A stretch of DNA of 64,000 nt from Polymorphobacter megasporae (GTDB taxonomy: Bacteria > Pseudomonadota > Alphaproteobacteria > Sphingomonadales > Sphingomonadaceae). Made by a program: the position numbers and the translations under genes. The notes beneath the pieces are model-generated. The model had not been told where the DNA came from and did no database searches. It saw only the letters and a list, made by a program, of their open reading frames with translations. The stretch spans positions 744,001 through 808,000 of the forward strand of contig NZ_CP081848.1 of NCBI RefSeq assembly GCF_018982885.2, read 5' to 3'. This document shows, piece by piece, positions 26,558-38,509 of the stretch; position 1 is the first letter of the stretch; each line of letters begins with the position of its first letter.

Positions 26558-28110
26558 GCGACCGGCAAAGTGACGGTGAAGCGCGCGCCGCCGCCGGTGC
26601 GATTCGCCGCGACGATGCTGCCGTCGTGCGCCTCGACGATCGTCCGCGAGATCGACAGGCCGAGCCCCGAGTGCCGCCCGAAATCTTCGGCTGCCGGGCG
26701 TTCGGAGTAGAAGCGGCGAAAGATGTCGTCGCGATTTTCGTGCGGGATTCCCGGCCCGTTGTCATCGACGCGCAACTCGACGTGACGCGCCGAACGCGTC
26801 ACCGCGACCGCGACGATGCCACCGGGGGGCGAGAACGACACCGCATTGTCGATCAGGTTGCGCGCGACCTGCGCCAGCCGGGCATTGTCGCCGTAGACGA
26901 TCGCAGTCTCGCCGGGACCGACGTAGGCGACCGACACCCCGCGCGGCAGCGGCGCGCTCGAATAGCCGTCGACCAGCCGTTCGACCTGCGTGCCGAGGTC
27001 GAAGCGTTCGTAGCGGCTGCGCGACAGCTCGGCGTCGAGGCGGCTGGCGTCGGCGATATCGGTGATCAGCCGGTCGATTCGCCCGACGTCGGTGCGGATG
27101 ACCTCGAGCAACTGGCTCTGCAGCCGCGGCTCGCGGACGCGCCCGAACGTGTCGACCGCGCTCGACAGCGACGCGAGCGGGTTCTTGATTTCATGCGCGA
27201 CGTCGGCGGCGAACGCCTCGGTCGCGTCGATCCGCTCGCGCAGGGTCAGCGTCATGTCCGACAAAGCGCGCGCCAATTGCCCGATCTCGTCGCGCCGCTG
27301 GTTAAAGCGCGGCACCGTCACATCGCGTGCTCGCCCAAGCCGGACCCGCTGCGCCGCGAGCGCGAGCTGGCGCAGCGGCCGGACGATCGTCGAGGCGAGA
27401 TAGTTCGACAGCAACAGCGACGCGGCGAGGACGAACAGGAAGACATAGAATGACGACAGGCGTTCGGCACGGACGAGGCTGGTGATGTCGCGGCTGTCGC
27501 GGGTCAGCTGGACGGTGGCGAATGGCGCCTTCTCCGGTGCCTCGGCGGTGCCGAACAACGGCGCGGCGGCGCTGATGATGACGATGCGGTCGGGGGCAGC
27601 GCGCATCGTATCGGCCGGGCGGCCGGTCGAGGCGGCAGCGGCGACCTCGGCCCACGCGGCGCGGTTGTCGACCGCGGGCTCGGCGTAGCCGACGATCTTG
27701 GGGAACGAGCCGACCGCCTCGACGACCTGGTCGAGAAAGCGGGCGACATCGCGGCGAAACGGGTCGTCGGCGGGGTCGCGGAGTTCGAAGGTCGGCCCCG
27801 TCGCGCGCCAGCTATCGGCGGCGAGCGCGCCGTCGCGGTCGTAGACGCGCAGCCGCAACGCGCCGACCCGGCCGTAGCGCGCCGCGATCGCGGGGAGCGC
27901 GGCGGGCGGTGCCCCGGCCATGAAGCTCGCGATCAGCACCGCCTGCATCCGCATTTCGGCACGGCGCTGGTCGAGCAGCCGCTCGCGGAACGAGTCGAGG
28001 TAGAAGATGCTGCCGGTCAGCACGAGAATGGCGAAGACGTTGACCGCGAGGATGCGCGGCGCGAGGCTGAAGCTGCGGTTGGGGGTGTCGCCGCCGATGT
28101 CGCGGGTCAC
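26554..28110 (-). CDS. chvG: Sensor histidine kinase ChvG
   Basis: A 518-residue ChvG/ExoS-type kinase that senses acid or envelope conditions. A first membrane segment (ILAVNVFAILVLTGSIFYL), a periplasmic sensor domain of about 190 residues, and a second segment (FYVFLFVLAASLLLSNYLAS) are followed by HAMP, the H-box AADVAHEIKNPLASL, the N-box NLIDNAVSFSPPGG, and the G-boxes DDNGPGIP and GRHSGLGLSISR. The start is GTG 28110. It lies 36 bases after chvI and is coupled to the HprK-RapZ gene. Confidence 0.94.
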   Translation of the reverse strand: MTRDIGGDTPNRSFSLAPRILAVNVFAILVLTGSIFYLDSFRERLLDQRRAEMRMQAVLIASFMAGAPPAALPAIAARYGRVGALRLRVYDRDGALAADSWRATGPTFELRDPADDPFRRDVARFLDQVVEAVGSFPKIVGYAEPAVDNRAAWAEVAAAASTGRPADTMRAAPDRIVIISAAAPLFGTAEAPEKAPFATVQLTRDSRDITSLVRAERLSSFYVFLFVLAASLLLSNYLASTIVRPLRQLALAAQRVRLGRARDVTVPRFNQRRDEIGQLARALSDMTLTLRERIDATEAFAADVAHEIKNPLASLSSAVDTFGRVREPRLQSQLLEVIRTDVGRIDRLITDIADASRLDAELSRSRYERFDLGTQVERLVDGYSSAPLPRGVSVAYVGPGETAIVYGDNARLAQVARNLIDNAVSFSPPGGIVAVAVTRSARHVELRVDDNGPGIPHENRDDIFRRFYSERPAAEDFGRHSGLGLSISRTIVEAHDGSIVAANRTGGGARFTVTLPVA

Positions 28111-28146
28111 CTGCTGCGCTCCGGTCGCAGCGACCGGCGCGGCGCG

Positions 28147-28908
28147 TCACTCCTCATTGAAGCGGTAGCCGACGCCGTACAGCGTCTCGATCGCCTTGAA
28201 ACTGGGATCGACGACGCGGAATTTCTTGCGCAACCGCTTGATATGGCTGTCGATCGTCCGGTCATCGACATAGACGTCGTCCTGGTATGCGGCGTCCATC
28301 AGCTGGTCGCGCGACTTGACGAAGCCGGGCCGCGCGGCGAGCGCCTCGAGGATCAGGAACTCGGTGACGGTCAGCGCGACGTCGCCCTTGCCGTCGCCGC
28401 CCGCGACACCCCCAGGCGCGACACCCCATGTGACGCGGTGTCGCGCCGGGTCCATCGCGAGCCGTCCGCGGACGATCGCGGGCGCAGGTGCAGCCTCGCC
28501 ATCGGCGAGCGGCAGCCCCTTGCGCGATGCCGCCCGCCGCAATACCGCGCGAATCCGCTCGATCAGCAGCCGCTGGCTGAACGGCTTGCCGATATAATCG
28601 TCGGCCCCCATCGCCAACCCGAGCGCCTCGTCGATCTCGGTGTCTTTCGACGTCAGGAAGATCACCGGCACGTCGACCTTGTCGCGCAGCCGCCGAAGCA
28701 GCTCCATCCCGTCGAGGCGCGGCATCTTGATATCGAGCACCGCAAGATCGGGCGGGGTTTCGACGAGCGCCTTCAACGCCGCCGCGCCATCCGAATACAT
28801 CCGCACGACGAAGCCCTCGGCCTGAAGCGCGATCGATACCGAGGTCAGGATGTTGCGATCATCGTCGACCAGGGCGATGACGACCGGGGTAATGGCGGTG
28901 TCGGGCAT
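28147..28908 (-). CDS. chvI: Response regulator ChvI
   Basis: A 253-residue OmpR-type regulator, partner of ChvG. The receiver domain shows ALVDDDRN, the phospho-Asp in [24 protein letters not shown] and [11 protein letters not shown]. The winged-helix part ([47 protein letters not shown]) is nearly identical to the ChvI consensus. It carries an unusual glycine-rich insertion of about 14 residues ([13 protein letters not shown]) between the first strands of the output domain. It is divergent from pckA, a usual ChvI neighbour. Confidence 0.94.
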   Translation of the reverse strand: MPDTAITPVVIALVDDDRNILTSVSIALQAEGFVVRMYSDGAAALKALVETPPDLAVLDIKMPRLDGMELLRRLRDKVDVPVIFLTSKDTEIDEALGLAMGADDYIGKPFSQRLLIERIRAVLRRAASRKGLPLADGEAAPAPAIVRGRLAMDPARHRVTWGVAPGGVAGGDGKGDVALTVTEFLILEALAARPGFVKSRDQLMDAAYQDDVYVDDRTIDSHIKRLRKKFRVVDPSFKAIETLYGVGYRFNEE

Positions 28909-28978
28909 GATGCGGGGACGGCCTGACAGTTGAATACGCCGCTCTGCCCCGCGCGCCCCGCCTGCGCAAGTCCGCCCT

Positions 28979-29006
28979 TTGACGGAGCCGCGGCGCATCC
29001 TGTAAG
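28979..29006 (+). promoter_or_regulatory. Possible sigma-70 promoter of pckA
   Basis: TTGACG (28979-28984) and TGTAAG (29001-29006) are 16 bases apart, 56 bases before the GTG start of pckA, in the pckA-chvI divergent gap. The -35 is strong and the -10 is a partial match. ChvI binding sites would be expected in this gap, but I could not identify one. Confidence 0.4.
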
Positions 29007-29061
29007 CGATTTGAAAATCTGCGGCGGCTATCAGTCCGCCGTCCTTGAGGAGACGTCGCCC

Positions 29062-30663
<1,602 letters not shown>

Positions 30664-30684
30664 GCCTCGAACCGCTCGACTCGT

Positions 30685-30712
30685 CTGCGGCGGCCTCCTA
30701 CGGTCGCCGCAG
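30685..30712 (+). terminator. Hairpin after pckA, possible terminator
   Basis: CTGCGGCG (30685-30692) pairs perfectly with CGCCGCAG (30705-30712) across a 12-base loop, 21 bases after the pckA stop. No T-run follows; instead the ribosome site GGGGGAG of the next gene does. It may terminate weakly or separate expression of the two genes. Confidence 0.35.
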
Positions 30713-30728
30713 GCTGGGGGAGCATGAC

Positions 30729-31748
30729 ATGAGCAAGGGCAAGGTCCTCGTCACGGGGGCGTCGGGATACATCGCGGGCTATGTCGTCAAGGCGCTGATC
30801 GCCGATGGCTGGTCGGTCAGCGGCACGATCCGCAGCCTTGCCAAGGCCGACGCCGTCCGCGCCAGCCTCGGCCTCACCGCCGACCAGCTCCCGCTTACCG
30901 CCGCCGACCTGACCAGCGACGCCGGGTGGGCCGAGGCCACGGCGGGATGCGATTTCGTCCAGCACATCGCCTCGCCGCTGCCGACCGGCGTGGTCAAGAC
31001 CGACGACGACTTGATCGTTCCCGCCCGCGACGGTGCGCTCCGCCTGCTTCGCGCGGCGAAGACGGCGGGGGTCAAGCGCGTCGTGATGACCTCGTCGGTC
31101 GCGGCGATGTATTACGGCATGACCGGCCAGCACCAGACGTACACCGAGGCCGACTGGAGCAATCTGACGTCGCCCGCGACCGGGGCCTATGCCAAATCCA
31201 AGACGATCGCCGAACGCGCCGCGCGCGACTGGATCGCGGCGGAGGGCGGCGGCATGGAATATTGCACGATCAACCCGGCGCTGGTGCTCGGCCCGGTCCT
31301 CGGCAACGACTTCTCCGGATCGCTCCTCGTCATCACCAAGATGCTCAACGGCGAACTGCCCGGCCTGCCCGCGATCAGCTTCGGCATTTGCGACGTCCGC
31401 GACATCGCCGCCGCGCATCTGTCGGCGATGACGACGCCCGGCATCGACGGCGGGCGGTTCCTGTGTTCGGGCGAGTACCTGTCGATGGCCGACGTCGCCG
31501 CGATCCTCAAAAGCCGCCTTGCCGACAAGGCAAAGCGCGTGCCGACGATGAAGCTGCCGAATTTCCTCGTCCGCGTGTCGGCGCTATTCGACGCGCAGGT
31601 CAAGCTCGTCCTGCCCGAACTCGGGCGCACCCGCGTCGGCGACGCGAGTCATGCCCGCGCAGTGATCGGCTGGAACCCGCGCCCGGTCGCCGAGACGATC
31701 GTCGACACCGCGCGCAGCCTGATCGCGGCGGGACTGGTCAAAAGCTGA
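30729..31748 (+). CDS. NAD(P)-dependent epimerase/dehydratase family aldehyde reductase
   Basis: An extended short-chain dehydrogenase of 339 residues. The NAD(P) motif VLVTGASGYIAGYVVKALI is at the N-terminus, and the active-site Tyr and Lys are in TGAYAKSKTIAERAARDW. The fingerprint (FVQHIASPLP, YCTINPALVLGPVLG) places it with the dihydroflavonol-4-reductase-like aldehyde reductases, which reduce aldehydes or ketones with NADPH. GGGGGAG precedes ATG 30729. The true substrate is unknown. Confidence 0.88.
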   Translation: MSKGKVLVTGASGYIAGYVVKALIADGWSVSGTIRSLAKADAVRASLGLTADQLPLTAADLTSDAGWAEATAGCDFVQHIASPLPTGVVKTDDDLIVPARDGALRLLRAAKTAGVKRVVMTSSVAAMYYGMTGQHQTYTEADWSNLTSPATGAYAKSKTIAERAARDWIAAEGGGMEYCTINPALVLGPVLGNDFSGSLLVITKMLNGELPGLPAISFGICDVRDIAAAHLSAMTTPGIDGGRFLCSGEYLSMADVAAILKSRLADKAKRVPTMKLPNFLVRVSALFDAQVKLVLPELGRTRVGDASHARAVIGWNPRPVAETIVDTARSLIAAGLVKS

Positions 31749-31789
31749 GCAGTTCGGGGACGGGCATCCCGCCCATCCCCGGTCCGGCA

Positions 31790-32854
31790 TTACACCGTCT
31801 TGAGCGACGCCATGTCGATGACGAAGCGATACTTGACGTCGCTCCGCACCATACGCTCATAGGCGGTGTCGATCTCGTTGATCGCGATCATCTCGATATC
31901 GGCGGTCAGCTTATGGTCGCGGCAGAAATCGAGCATCTCCTGCGTCTCGGCGATGCCGCCGATCAGCGAACCGGCGATCGCGCGGCGCTTGAAGATGAGG
32001 TTGCCGACGGTCGGCGACGGATGCGGATGCTCGGGGACGCCGACCAGCGTCAGCGTCCCGTCACGCTTGAGCAGCGACGTCAGCGCGTCGAGGTCGTGGC
32101 TCGCCGCGACGGTATCGAGGATGAAGTCGAAGCTGTTGGCGTGCGCCGCCATCGCGTCCGCGTCCTTCGACACGATCAGTTCCTTCGCACCGAGCCGGAT
32201 CGCGTCGTCGCGCTTGTTCGGCGAGGTCGAGAAGACATAGACTTCGGCCCCCATCGCGGCCGCGATTTTCACGCCCATGTGGCCAAGCCCGCCGAGCCCG
32301 ACGATGCCGACCTTCTGTCCCGGGCCGACCTTCCAGTGGCGCAGCGGCGAGTAGGTCGTGATGCCGGCGCACAGCAGTGGTGCGACTGCAGCGAGGTCGG
32401 CCTCGTCGTGGCTCACGGACAGGACAAACCCCTGATCGACGACGATGTGGTCCGAATAGCCGCCGAAGGTGTAGCCGCCTAGCACCGTGTCGGGGCCGTT
32501 GTACGTGCCGACGAAACCGGTCGTCTCGCAATACTGCTCCTCGCCGTCATTGCACGACGGGCAATGCCCGCAGCTGTCGACCATGCAGCCGACGCCGACT
32601 ACGTCGCCGATCGCGAACTTGCTGACGCTGGCACCGACGGCGGTGACACGCCCGACGATCTCGTGGCCGGGGACGCACGGATACAGGGTGCCGCCCCACT
32701 CGCTGCGCGCGGTGTGGAGGTCGGAATGGCAGACGCCGCAGAACAGGATGTCGATCGCGACATCGCCGGGCTGGACGTCGCGGCGGGTGAGACTGAAGGG
32801 CGCGAGCGGCGCGTCGGCGGAATGCGCCGCATAAGCGTTGGCGGTCGTTGACAT
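31790..32854 (-). CDS. NAD(P)-dependent zinc alcohol dehydrogenase (YahK/CAD-like)
   Basis: A 354-residue medium-chain zinc alcohol dehydrogenase. Catalytic zinc ligands are in FCGVCHSDLHTARSEWG and the PGHEIVG histidine-glutamate; four structural cysteines follow in GCMVDSCGHCPSCNDGEEQY. The cofactor motif is GIVGLGGLGHMGVK. The pattern matches broad-specificity aldehyde reductases such as YahK and cinnamyl-alcohol dehydrogenases. ATG 32854 has CAGGAA upstream. It is divergent from the hydroxyacyl-CoA dehydrogenase gene across a 183-base gap. Confidence 0.93.
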   Translation of the reverse strand: MSTTANAYAAHSADAPLAPFSLTRRDVQPGDVAIDILFCGVCHSDLHTARSEWGGTLYPCVPGHEIVGRVTAVGASVSKFAIGDVVGVGCMVDSCGHCPSCNDGEEQYCETTGFVGTYNGPDTVLGGYTFGGYSDHIVVDQGFVLSVSHDEADLAAVAPLLCAGITTYSPLRHWKVGPGQKVGIVGLGGLGHMGVKIAAAMGAEVYVFSTSPNKRDDAIRLGAKELIVSKDADAMAAHANSFDFILDTVAASHDLDALTSLLKRDGTLTLVGVPEHPHPSPTVGNLIFKRRAIAGSLIGGIAETQEMLDFCRDHKLTADIEMIAINEIDTAYERMVRSDVKYRFVIDMASLKTV

Positions 32855-33037
32855 GATAGATTCCTGACGGAGTTGGCGGGCGCGGGCTGGTGTCGCCGTC
32901 AGAGATATCGGATGGCCAAAGACGATGTTCCACCCTTGAGGCCGGTCGGGCACGGATAATTTGCTGCGATGCAACGGACTGTTCAAGCCGCGCCGATCCT
33001 CGCTATGACGGAAATGCACAACGAGGACCGATAGAGC

Positions 33038-33907
33038 ATGCAGACGATTGGCGTTATCGGCGCGGGACTGATGGGCAACGGCATCGCGCATGTCGCGGCG
33101 CTCGCCGGGTACGACGTCATCCTGTCCGACGTCGCGCTCGACCGAGTCGAAGCCGCGAAGGCGACGATCGCGGCGAACCTCGCGCGCGGGGTCAAGAAGG
33201 GAACGGTCGACGCCGCTGCGGTCGAGCCCGCTCTCGCCCGGATCGCGCTGACGACAGACACCGCCGCTTTCGCCGCCGCCGATCTCGTCATCGAGGCGGC
33301 GACCGAGAACGAGGGCGTCAAGGCGAAGATCTTCGCCGGCCTGTGCCCGCACCTCGCGCCGCATACGCTGATCGCGACCAACACCTCGTCGATCTCGATC
33401 ACCCGGCTGGCGGCGGCAACAGACCGCCCCGACCGCTTCACCGGGGTGCATTTCTTCAATCCCGTCCCGCTGATGGCACTTGTCGAGATCATCCGCGGGC
33501 TGGCAACGTCGGACGCCACCGCGACCGCGATGCACGGCTTCGCGACAAAGCTCGGCAAGACCGCGATCGAGGCCGCCGACGCCCCCGCGTTCATCGTCAA
33601 CCGCGTGCTGTGCCCGATGCTCAACGAGGCGATCTTCGCATTGGGCGAGGGCGTCGGCTCGGTTGTCGACATCGACACCGGGCTCAAGCTCGGCGCGAAT
33701 CACCCGATGGGACCGCTAACCCTCGCCGATTTCGTCGGCCTCGACACACTGCTGTCGATCATGCGCGTCATGCAGGAGGCGACCGGCGACCCGAAATACC
33801 GCCCCGCACCACTGCTGGTGAAATATGTCGAGGCGGGGTGGCTGGGAAAGAAAACGAAGCGCGGGTTCTACGACTACTCGGGTGCCGAGCCGGTGCCGAC
33901 GCGATAG
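33038..33907 (+). CDS. 3-hydroxybutyryl-CoA dehydrogenase family protein
   Basis: A 289-residue single-domain-type 3-hydroxyacyl-CoA dehydrogenase (HbdA/PaaH), which oxidises 3-hydroxyacyl-CoA with NAD(P). It has the dinucleotide motif IGVIGAGLMGNGIAHVAA (GAGLMG 8-13), the block LIATNTSSISITRLAA, the catalytic histidine in FTGVHFFNPVPLM, and the C-terminal dimer region GVGSVVDIDTGLKLGANHPM. No enoyl-CoA hydratase or thiolase is adjacent, so the pathway is unclear. Upstream it has GAGGACCGATAGAGC as a modest ribosome site. Confidence 0.93.
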   Translation: MQTIGVIGAGLMGNGIAHVAALAGYDVILSDVALDRVEAAKATIAANLARGVKKGTVDAAAVEPALARIALTTDTAAFAAADLVIEAATENEGVKAKIFAGLCPHLAPHTLIATNTSSISITRLAAATDRPDRFTGVHFFNPVPLMALVEIIRGLATSDATATAMHGFATKLGKTAIEAADAPAFIVNRVLCPMLNEAIFALGEGVGSVVDIDTGLKLGANHPMGPLTLADFVGLDTLLSIMRVMQEATGDPKYRPAPLLVKYVEAGWLGKKTKRGFYDYSGAEPVPTR

Positions 33908-33946
33908 ACTATAGACGAGCAACTTCGTCGGTGGAGGCGCGTGCGC

Positions 33947-34708
33947 TCAACCCCGCGCCACCGCCGCCACCTTGATGAAGTCCCACACCGCCTTGGTGAA
34001 GCCCGGCGTTGTCTCGGTCGACCACTCGTCCATCCGTTCGTACAGCGCGAAGACCTCGGTCCTCATCCGCGCGTCGGCGGCCATGTTGAACGGCTTGAGC
34101 AGCGCGTTCCATTCGGTGAGATACGCCTGCGCCGCATCCGAGGCCGGATCGAGCGGTAAGGCCGCAGCGATCCGCGAGCCGATGTCGGCCCACTTCGCCT
34201 GATAGGCAGCCGGGTCGAATCCGCTCGGCAGGGCGCCCATCTTCTCGCGCCAGCGCGCCTGATCCTCGGTAGTATAATAGCGGTCGACGACCTTTTGCCA
34301 TGCAGCGGTCTGCTCGGTCACAGTCTTCTCTCCTTGTCTGATGAGGGCGCAAAATGTGTCGATGTCGATCGTCGCGTCGGCGGTCAGCGCCGCCTGCGCC
34401 GCGCGCAAGCCCGCAAGCGCATCGTCGATGCTCGCCCGCCGCGCGGTCAGGTCGGCAAGCTGCGTCGCGATCAGCCGGTCGAGGTCGAGCCAGCGATCGC
34501 CTTGGAGCGCGCCGATCTGCGCGAGGCTGAACCCCGCGCGCTTGAGGACGGTGACCTGGTGGAGCCGCGCGACTTCATCGGCCCCATAACGCCGCTGCCC
34601 CGCCGCCGATCGCTGCGCGCCGACCAGCCCGCGCGCCTCGTAGAAGCGTAAGGCGCGGGCGCTGAGCCCGGTGCGGCGGCAGACATCGGTGATCGACAGG
34701 GTTCCCAT
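33947..34708 (-). CDS. MerR family regulator with TipAS-type C-terminal domain
   Basis: A 253-residue regulator. Residues 1-70 are the MerR wing-HTH (ITDVCRRTGLSARALRFYEA, GQRRYGADEVARLHQVTVLK), followed by a dimerisation helix to about 120. The remaining 130 residues form a helical domain (AAWQKVVDRYYTTEDQARW, FDPAAYQAKWADIG) like the drug-sensing TipAS domain. Such proteins usually activate efflux or resistance genes in response to antibiotics or other ligands. No obvious target is adjacent. Confidence 0.87.
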   Translation of the reverse strand: MGTLSITDVCRRTGLSARALRFYEARGLVGAQRSAAGQRRYGADEVARLHQVTVLKRAGFSLAQIGALQGDRWLDLDRLIATQLADLTARRASIDDALAGLRAAQAALTADATIDIDTFCALIRQGEKTVTEQTAAWQKVVDRYYTTEDQARWREKMGALPSGFDPAAYQAKWADIGSRIAAALPLDPASDAAQAYLTEWNALLKPFNMAADARMRTEVFALYERMDEWSTETTPGFTKAVWDFIKVAAVARG

Positions 34709-34841
34709 GCCCCGAGTGGTAACCGATGACGCTACGTCAACCGCAAGGGGTATTTCGGGGGGCGCTGTCCGACGTGGATTGCACTAGCGGAAAGGGGGAG
34801 CGCCCATCATCTGGTTATGTTTGGCCGGGCCTTACGCGCGC

Positions 34842-37157
34842 TTACATCCGTGTTCCATCAGGCTCGATGAGAACCTCGCGCCGCCCGACATGGTCGGCGA
34901 CGCCGACGTAGCCGTCCTTTTCCATCCGCTCGATCAGCCGCGCGGCGTTGTTATAGCCGACGCGAAGCTGGCGCTGGAGGTAGCTTGTCGAGGCCTTGCG
35001 GCTCTCGGCGACGATCATGATCGCCTTCTTGTAAGTCTCGGCCTCCTCGCCGCCGCCCTCGCCGAGATCGAGCCCGAAGACGCCGTCGCCCTCGACCGGC
35101 TCCTCGGTGACCGCGTCGACATAGTCGGGACGGCCTTGGGTGCGGCAGTAATCGGCGACTGCTTCGACCTCCTCATCGCTGACGAACGGGCCGTGGACCC
35201 GGACAACCTGCTTGCCGCCGGGCATGTAAAGCATATCGCCCTTGCCGAGCAGCTGCTCGGCCCCCTGCTCGCCGAGGATCGTCCGGCTGTCGATCTTCGA
35301 CGTCACCGAGAAGCTGATCCGCGTCGGCAGGTTCGCCTTGATGACGCCGGTTATGACGTCGACCGACGGGCGCTGGGTTGCCATGATCAGGTGGATGCCC
35401 GCCGCGCGCGCTTTCTGGGCGAGGCGCTGGATGAGGAACTCGACCTCCTTACCGGCGGTCATCATCAGGTCGGCGAGCTCGTCGACCACGACGACGATCA
35501 GCGGCAACGGCTCGAAGTCGAGCGTCTCCTCCTCGTAGATCGCGTGGCCGTCGTCGTCGTAGCCGGTGTGGACCTTGCGGATGAACGGCTTGCCGCTCGC
35601 CTTCGCCTCGCGGACGCGCTGGTTGAACCCCGACAGCGAGCGGACGTTGATGGTCGACATCATCCGATAGCGGTCCTCCATCTGCTCGACCGCCCATTTC
35701 AAGGCGCGGATCGCCTTCGCCGGCTCGGTGACGACGGGGGAGAGCAGATGCGGGATGCGGTCGTAGACGCTCAGCTCGAGCATCTTCGGGTCGATCATGA
35801 TCATCCGGCATTGGTCGGGCGACAGACGGTAGAGCAGCGACAGGATCATGCAGTTGAGCCCGACCGACTTGCCCGACCCCGTGGTCCCGGCGATCAGCAG
35901 ATGCGGCATCGGCGACAGGTCGGCGATGACCGGATCGCCCGCGATATTCTTGCCGAGCACCAACGGCAGCGCGGCGGACTGGTCCTCGAACGCCGCCGAC
36001 GCGAGGAGCTCGGACAGCGTCACCATCTGGCGATTGTGGTTGGGCAGCTCGATGCCGATGACGTTGCGCCCCGGCACGACCGCGACCCGCGCGCTGACCG
36101 CGCTCATCGACCGGGCGATGTCGTCCGACAGGCCGATCACCCGGCTTGCCTTGAGCCCCGGAGCGGGTTCGAGCTCGTACATCGTCACCACCGGACCCGG
36201 GCGGACGTCGCCGATCCGGCCTTTGACCCCGAAGTCGTCGAGCACCGATTCGAGCAGCCGGGCATTTTGTTCGAGCGCGGCGCGGTCGATCTTGACTACC
36301 GGCCCCTTCGGCACCGGCTTGAGCAGGTCGAGGGGGGGCAGCTCGTAGATGTCGCCGAGGCCGAGCGTCGGCTGGCGGTCGCGACGACCGCGCTTCGCCG
36401 AAAGAGGAGGCGGCGCGGCAGGCGTGACGATCGTCGCCCGCGGCACGGCGGCCTGCTCGATCGCGGCGGCGGTGGCTTCGGGCGCAGGGCGGCGGCGGCG
36501 CTCGACCGGGGCGGCGGCGGGCTCGATCTCGTCATCGTCGCGGTGGCGGAACAGCCCGGTGATGGCTGCAGCATCACTTCGATCGACACCGACGCCCCAA
36601 AGCAGCAGCGGCAGTGCGACCATCGCCAGAACGAGCGCGAGCAGGCTCGTTACCGGCAAAGCGGACAGCGCCGCGATCGACGATAGCGAGTCGCCCACAC
36701 TGGCAGCGATCAACCCGGCAAGCCCGCCGCTCCCCGCGGGCATCGCTGCATCGGGATCAGGCCACAGCGCTCCGACCGCGCCCGCGGCAAACAGCGTCCC
36801 CGCCAGCGTCGCCAGCGCATAGCGCCGCCAGTTCGCAAGCCCCTTGCGCCGCAGCAGTCGCGCGCCCGCAACGACGAGCGCCGGAACCAGCGCGACGACC
36901 ATATAGCCCGCGGCGAACAGCAAGGCGTCGGCGGCCCATGCCCCGGGAGCGCCGAGCAGGTTCTGGGGCACACGCCCGGTGACGGTGTTGAACGACGGAT
37001 CGGCGGGGCCGTAACTTGCGAGCACCGCGACGATTGCCGCCGCGACGAACAAGAGCGCAATCCCGCCCGCGATGCCGACCCCGCGACTCAGCGCGGCCCG
37101 GGTTTCGGCGCCGACGATCTGCGCCCCGCGCCCCGTCGTTGCGGCCCTCGTTGCCAT
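34842..37157 (-). CDS. ftsK: DNA translocase FtsK
   Basis: A 771-residue FtsK/SpoIIIE translocase that pumps chromosome ends across the septum for dimer resolution. The N-terminus has about four membrane helices (residues 20-195), a short linker rich in Pro and Arg, then the motor: [20 protein letters not shown], Walker [17 protein letters not shown], Walker [14 protein letters not shown], and [20 protein letters not shown]. The C-terminal gamma winged helix ([20 protein letters not shown]) reads KOPS sequences. The linker is far shorter than in E. coli. Confidence 0.96.
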   Translation of the reverse strand: MATRAATTGRGAQIVGAETRAALSRGVGIAGGIALLFVAAAIVAVLASYGPADPSFNTVTGRVPQNLLGAPGAWAADALLFAAGYMVVALVPALVVAGARLLRRKGLANWRRYALATLAGTLFAAGAVGALWPDPDAAMPAGSGGLAGLIAASVGDSLSSIAALSALPVTSLLALVLAMVALPLLLWGVGVDRSDAAAITGLFRHRDDDEIEPAAAPVERRRRPAPEATAAAIEQAAVPRATIVTPAAPPPLSAKRGRRDRQPTLGLGDIYELPPLDLLKPVPKGPVVKIDRAALEQNARLLESVLDDFGVKGRIGDVRPGPVVTMYELEPAPGLKASRVIGLSDDIARSMSAVSARVAVVPGRNVIGIELPNHNRQMVTLSELLASAAFEDQSAALPLVLGKNIAGDPVIADLSPMPHLLIAGTTGSGKSVGLNCMILSLLYRLSPDQCRMIMIDPKMLELSVYDRIPHLLSPVVTEPAKAIRALKWAVEQMEDRYRMMSTINVRSLSGFNQRVREAKASGKPFIRKVHTGYDDDGHAIYEEETLDFEPLPLIVVVVDELADLMMTAGKEVEFLIQRLAQKARAAGIHLIMATQRPSVDVITGVIKANLPTRISFSVTSKIDSRTILGEQGAEQLLGKGDMLYMPGGKQVVRVHGPFVSDEEVEAVADYCRTQGRPDYVDAVTEEPVEGDGVFGLDLGEGGGEEAETYKKAIMIVAESRKASTSYLQRQLRVGYNNAARLIERMEKDGYVGVADHVGRREVLIEPDGTRM

Positions 37158-37270
37158 GCCGTTCGCCCTCCGTTCGCGTCAGTCTCACGATGCCTTGGAT
37201 CGAGTCGCGGGGCAAGATCGGGACATCGTGCCGCTTCGCAATCGCGGCGATGCGGGCTAAGACGCAACAC

Positions 37271-38509
37271 ATGCAGAGCGACGTGATCATCATCGGCGGC
37301 GGGCTGGTCGGCATGACGCTCGCGCTCGCCCTCGACGCGCATGGGCTGTCGAGCGCAGTGGTCGACGCCGCCGACCTCGACGCGACGCTGGCGCTGGGCT
37401 TCGACGGCCGCGCGACCGCGATCGCCAGCGCCTCGGCGGCGATGTTCCACGCGATCGGGCTGGGCGGTGTCCTCGACGACCAGTCATGCCCGATCCACCG
37501 CATCCGCGTCAGCGACGGGATCACGACCAAGCCATTGATCTTCGACGCGCTTGCGACCGATGGGCCCGACGCGTCCGGTGGCGGCGCGCTTGGCCACATG
37601 GTCGAGAATCGCCACCTCCGCGCCGCGCTGCTCAACGGCGGACGCGCGGCGGCGGGGATTGCCCTCCATGCCCCGGCGACCGCGACGTCGATTGTCCGCG
37701 CCGAGCACGGAGTGACGGTGACGCTCGCCGACGGCACGGTCCTGACCGCGCCGCTGCTGATCGCCGCCGACGGGCGCCGGTCGAAGATTCGCGACGGGGC
37801 CGGGATCGCGGTGGCGCGCTGGACCTACCCGCAGACGGCGATCGTGACGATGATCGAGCACGCCGAGCCGCACGACAATACCGCGTTCGAGCTGTTCTAC
37901 CCGACCGGCCCGTTTGCGATCCTGCCGATGCAGCCCAGTCCGGGCGGCGGTCATCGGTCGGCGATCGTCTGGACGGTCGAGAACGACGCCGCGGCGGGGA
38001 CGATGAAGCTCGGCCTTCGCGGGCTTGCTGCCGAGATCGAAGCGCGAATCGGCGGGCTGCTCGGGGCGGTGACGGTGATCGCGCCGGCGGCGTCGTATCC
38101 GCTCGGCTACCACCACGCCGCGACCTACACCGCCGATCGCCTCGTCCTCATCGGCGACGCGGCGCATGGGATACATCCCATTGCAGGACAAGGACTTAAC
38201 ATGGGGTTGCGCGACGTCGCGGCGCTGACCGAGGTGCTGGTCGACAGCGCCCGGCTCGGCCTCGACCTCGGCGCGCCGGCAGTGACGGCGCGCTATTCGG
38301 CGTGGCGGCGGCTCGACAATTCGATGGTCGGGAGCGTCACCGATGGCCTCAACCGCTTGTTCGCGTTGAAGGGGCGGGTCCCGGCGGCGGCGCGGCGCTT
38401 CGGGCTGGCGGCGGTCGAGCGCGTCCCGCTGCTCAAGCGGCGCTTCATGGCCGAGGCCCGCGGCGAGACCGGCGACCGGCCCAAATTACTGACCGGGACC
38501 GCGCTTTAG
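37271..38509 (+). CDS. UbiH/UbiF/VisC-type FAD-dependent hydroxylase
   Basis: A 412-residue flavoprotein monooxygenase, of the family that hydroxylates the ubiquinone ring. It has the FAD motif VIIIGGGLVGMTLALAL, FDGRATAIASASAAMF near the first FAD-contact region, the DG motif ADGRRSKIRDGAGI, and RLVLIGDAAHGIHPIAGQGLNMGLRDVAAL, the family signature. Which ring position it acts on (UbiH, UbiF, UbiL) cannot be told by eye. It is divergent from ftsK with a gap of 113 bases. Confidence 0.92.
   Translation: MQSDVIIIGGGLVGMTLALALDAHGLSSAVVDAADLDATLALGFDGRATAIASASAAMFHAIGLGGVLDDQSCPIHRIRVSDGITTKPLIFDALATDGPDASGGGALGHMVENRHLRAALLNGGRAAAGIALHAPATATSIVRAEHGVTVTLADGTVLTAPLLIAADGRRSKIRDGAGIAVARWTYPQTAIVTMIEHAEPHDNTAFELFYPTGPFAILPMQPSPGGGHRSAIVWTVENDAAAGTMKLGLRGLAAEIEARIGGLLGAVTVIAPAASYPLGYHHAATYTADRLVLIGDAAHGIHPIAGQGLNMGLRDVAALTEVLVDSARLGLDLGAPAVTARYSAWRRLDNSMVGSVTDGLNRLFALKGRVPAAARRFGLAAVERVPLLKRRFMAEARGETGDRPKLLTGTAL

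Noticed and set aside
32855-33703. N-terminal extension of the alcohol dehydrogenase frame up to 33703.
   Set aside because: The extra 283 residues are antisense to the hydroxyacyl-CoA dehydrogenase and lack any domain; ATG 32854 has a ribosome site.
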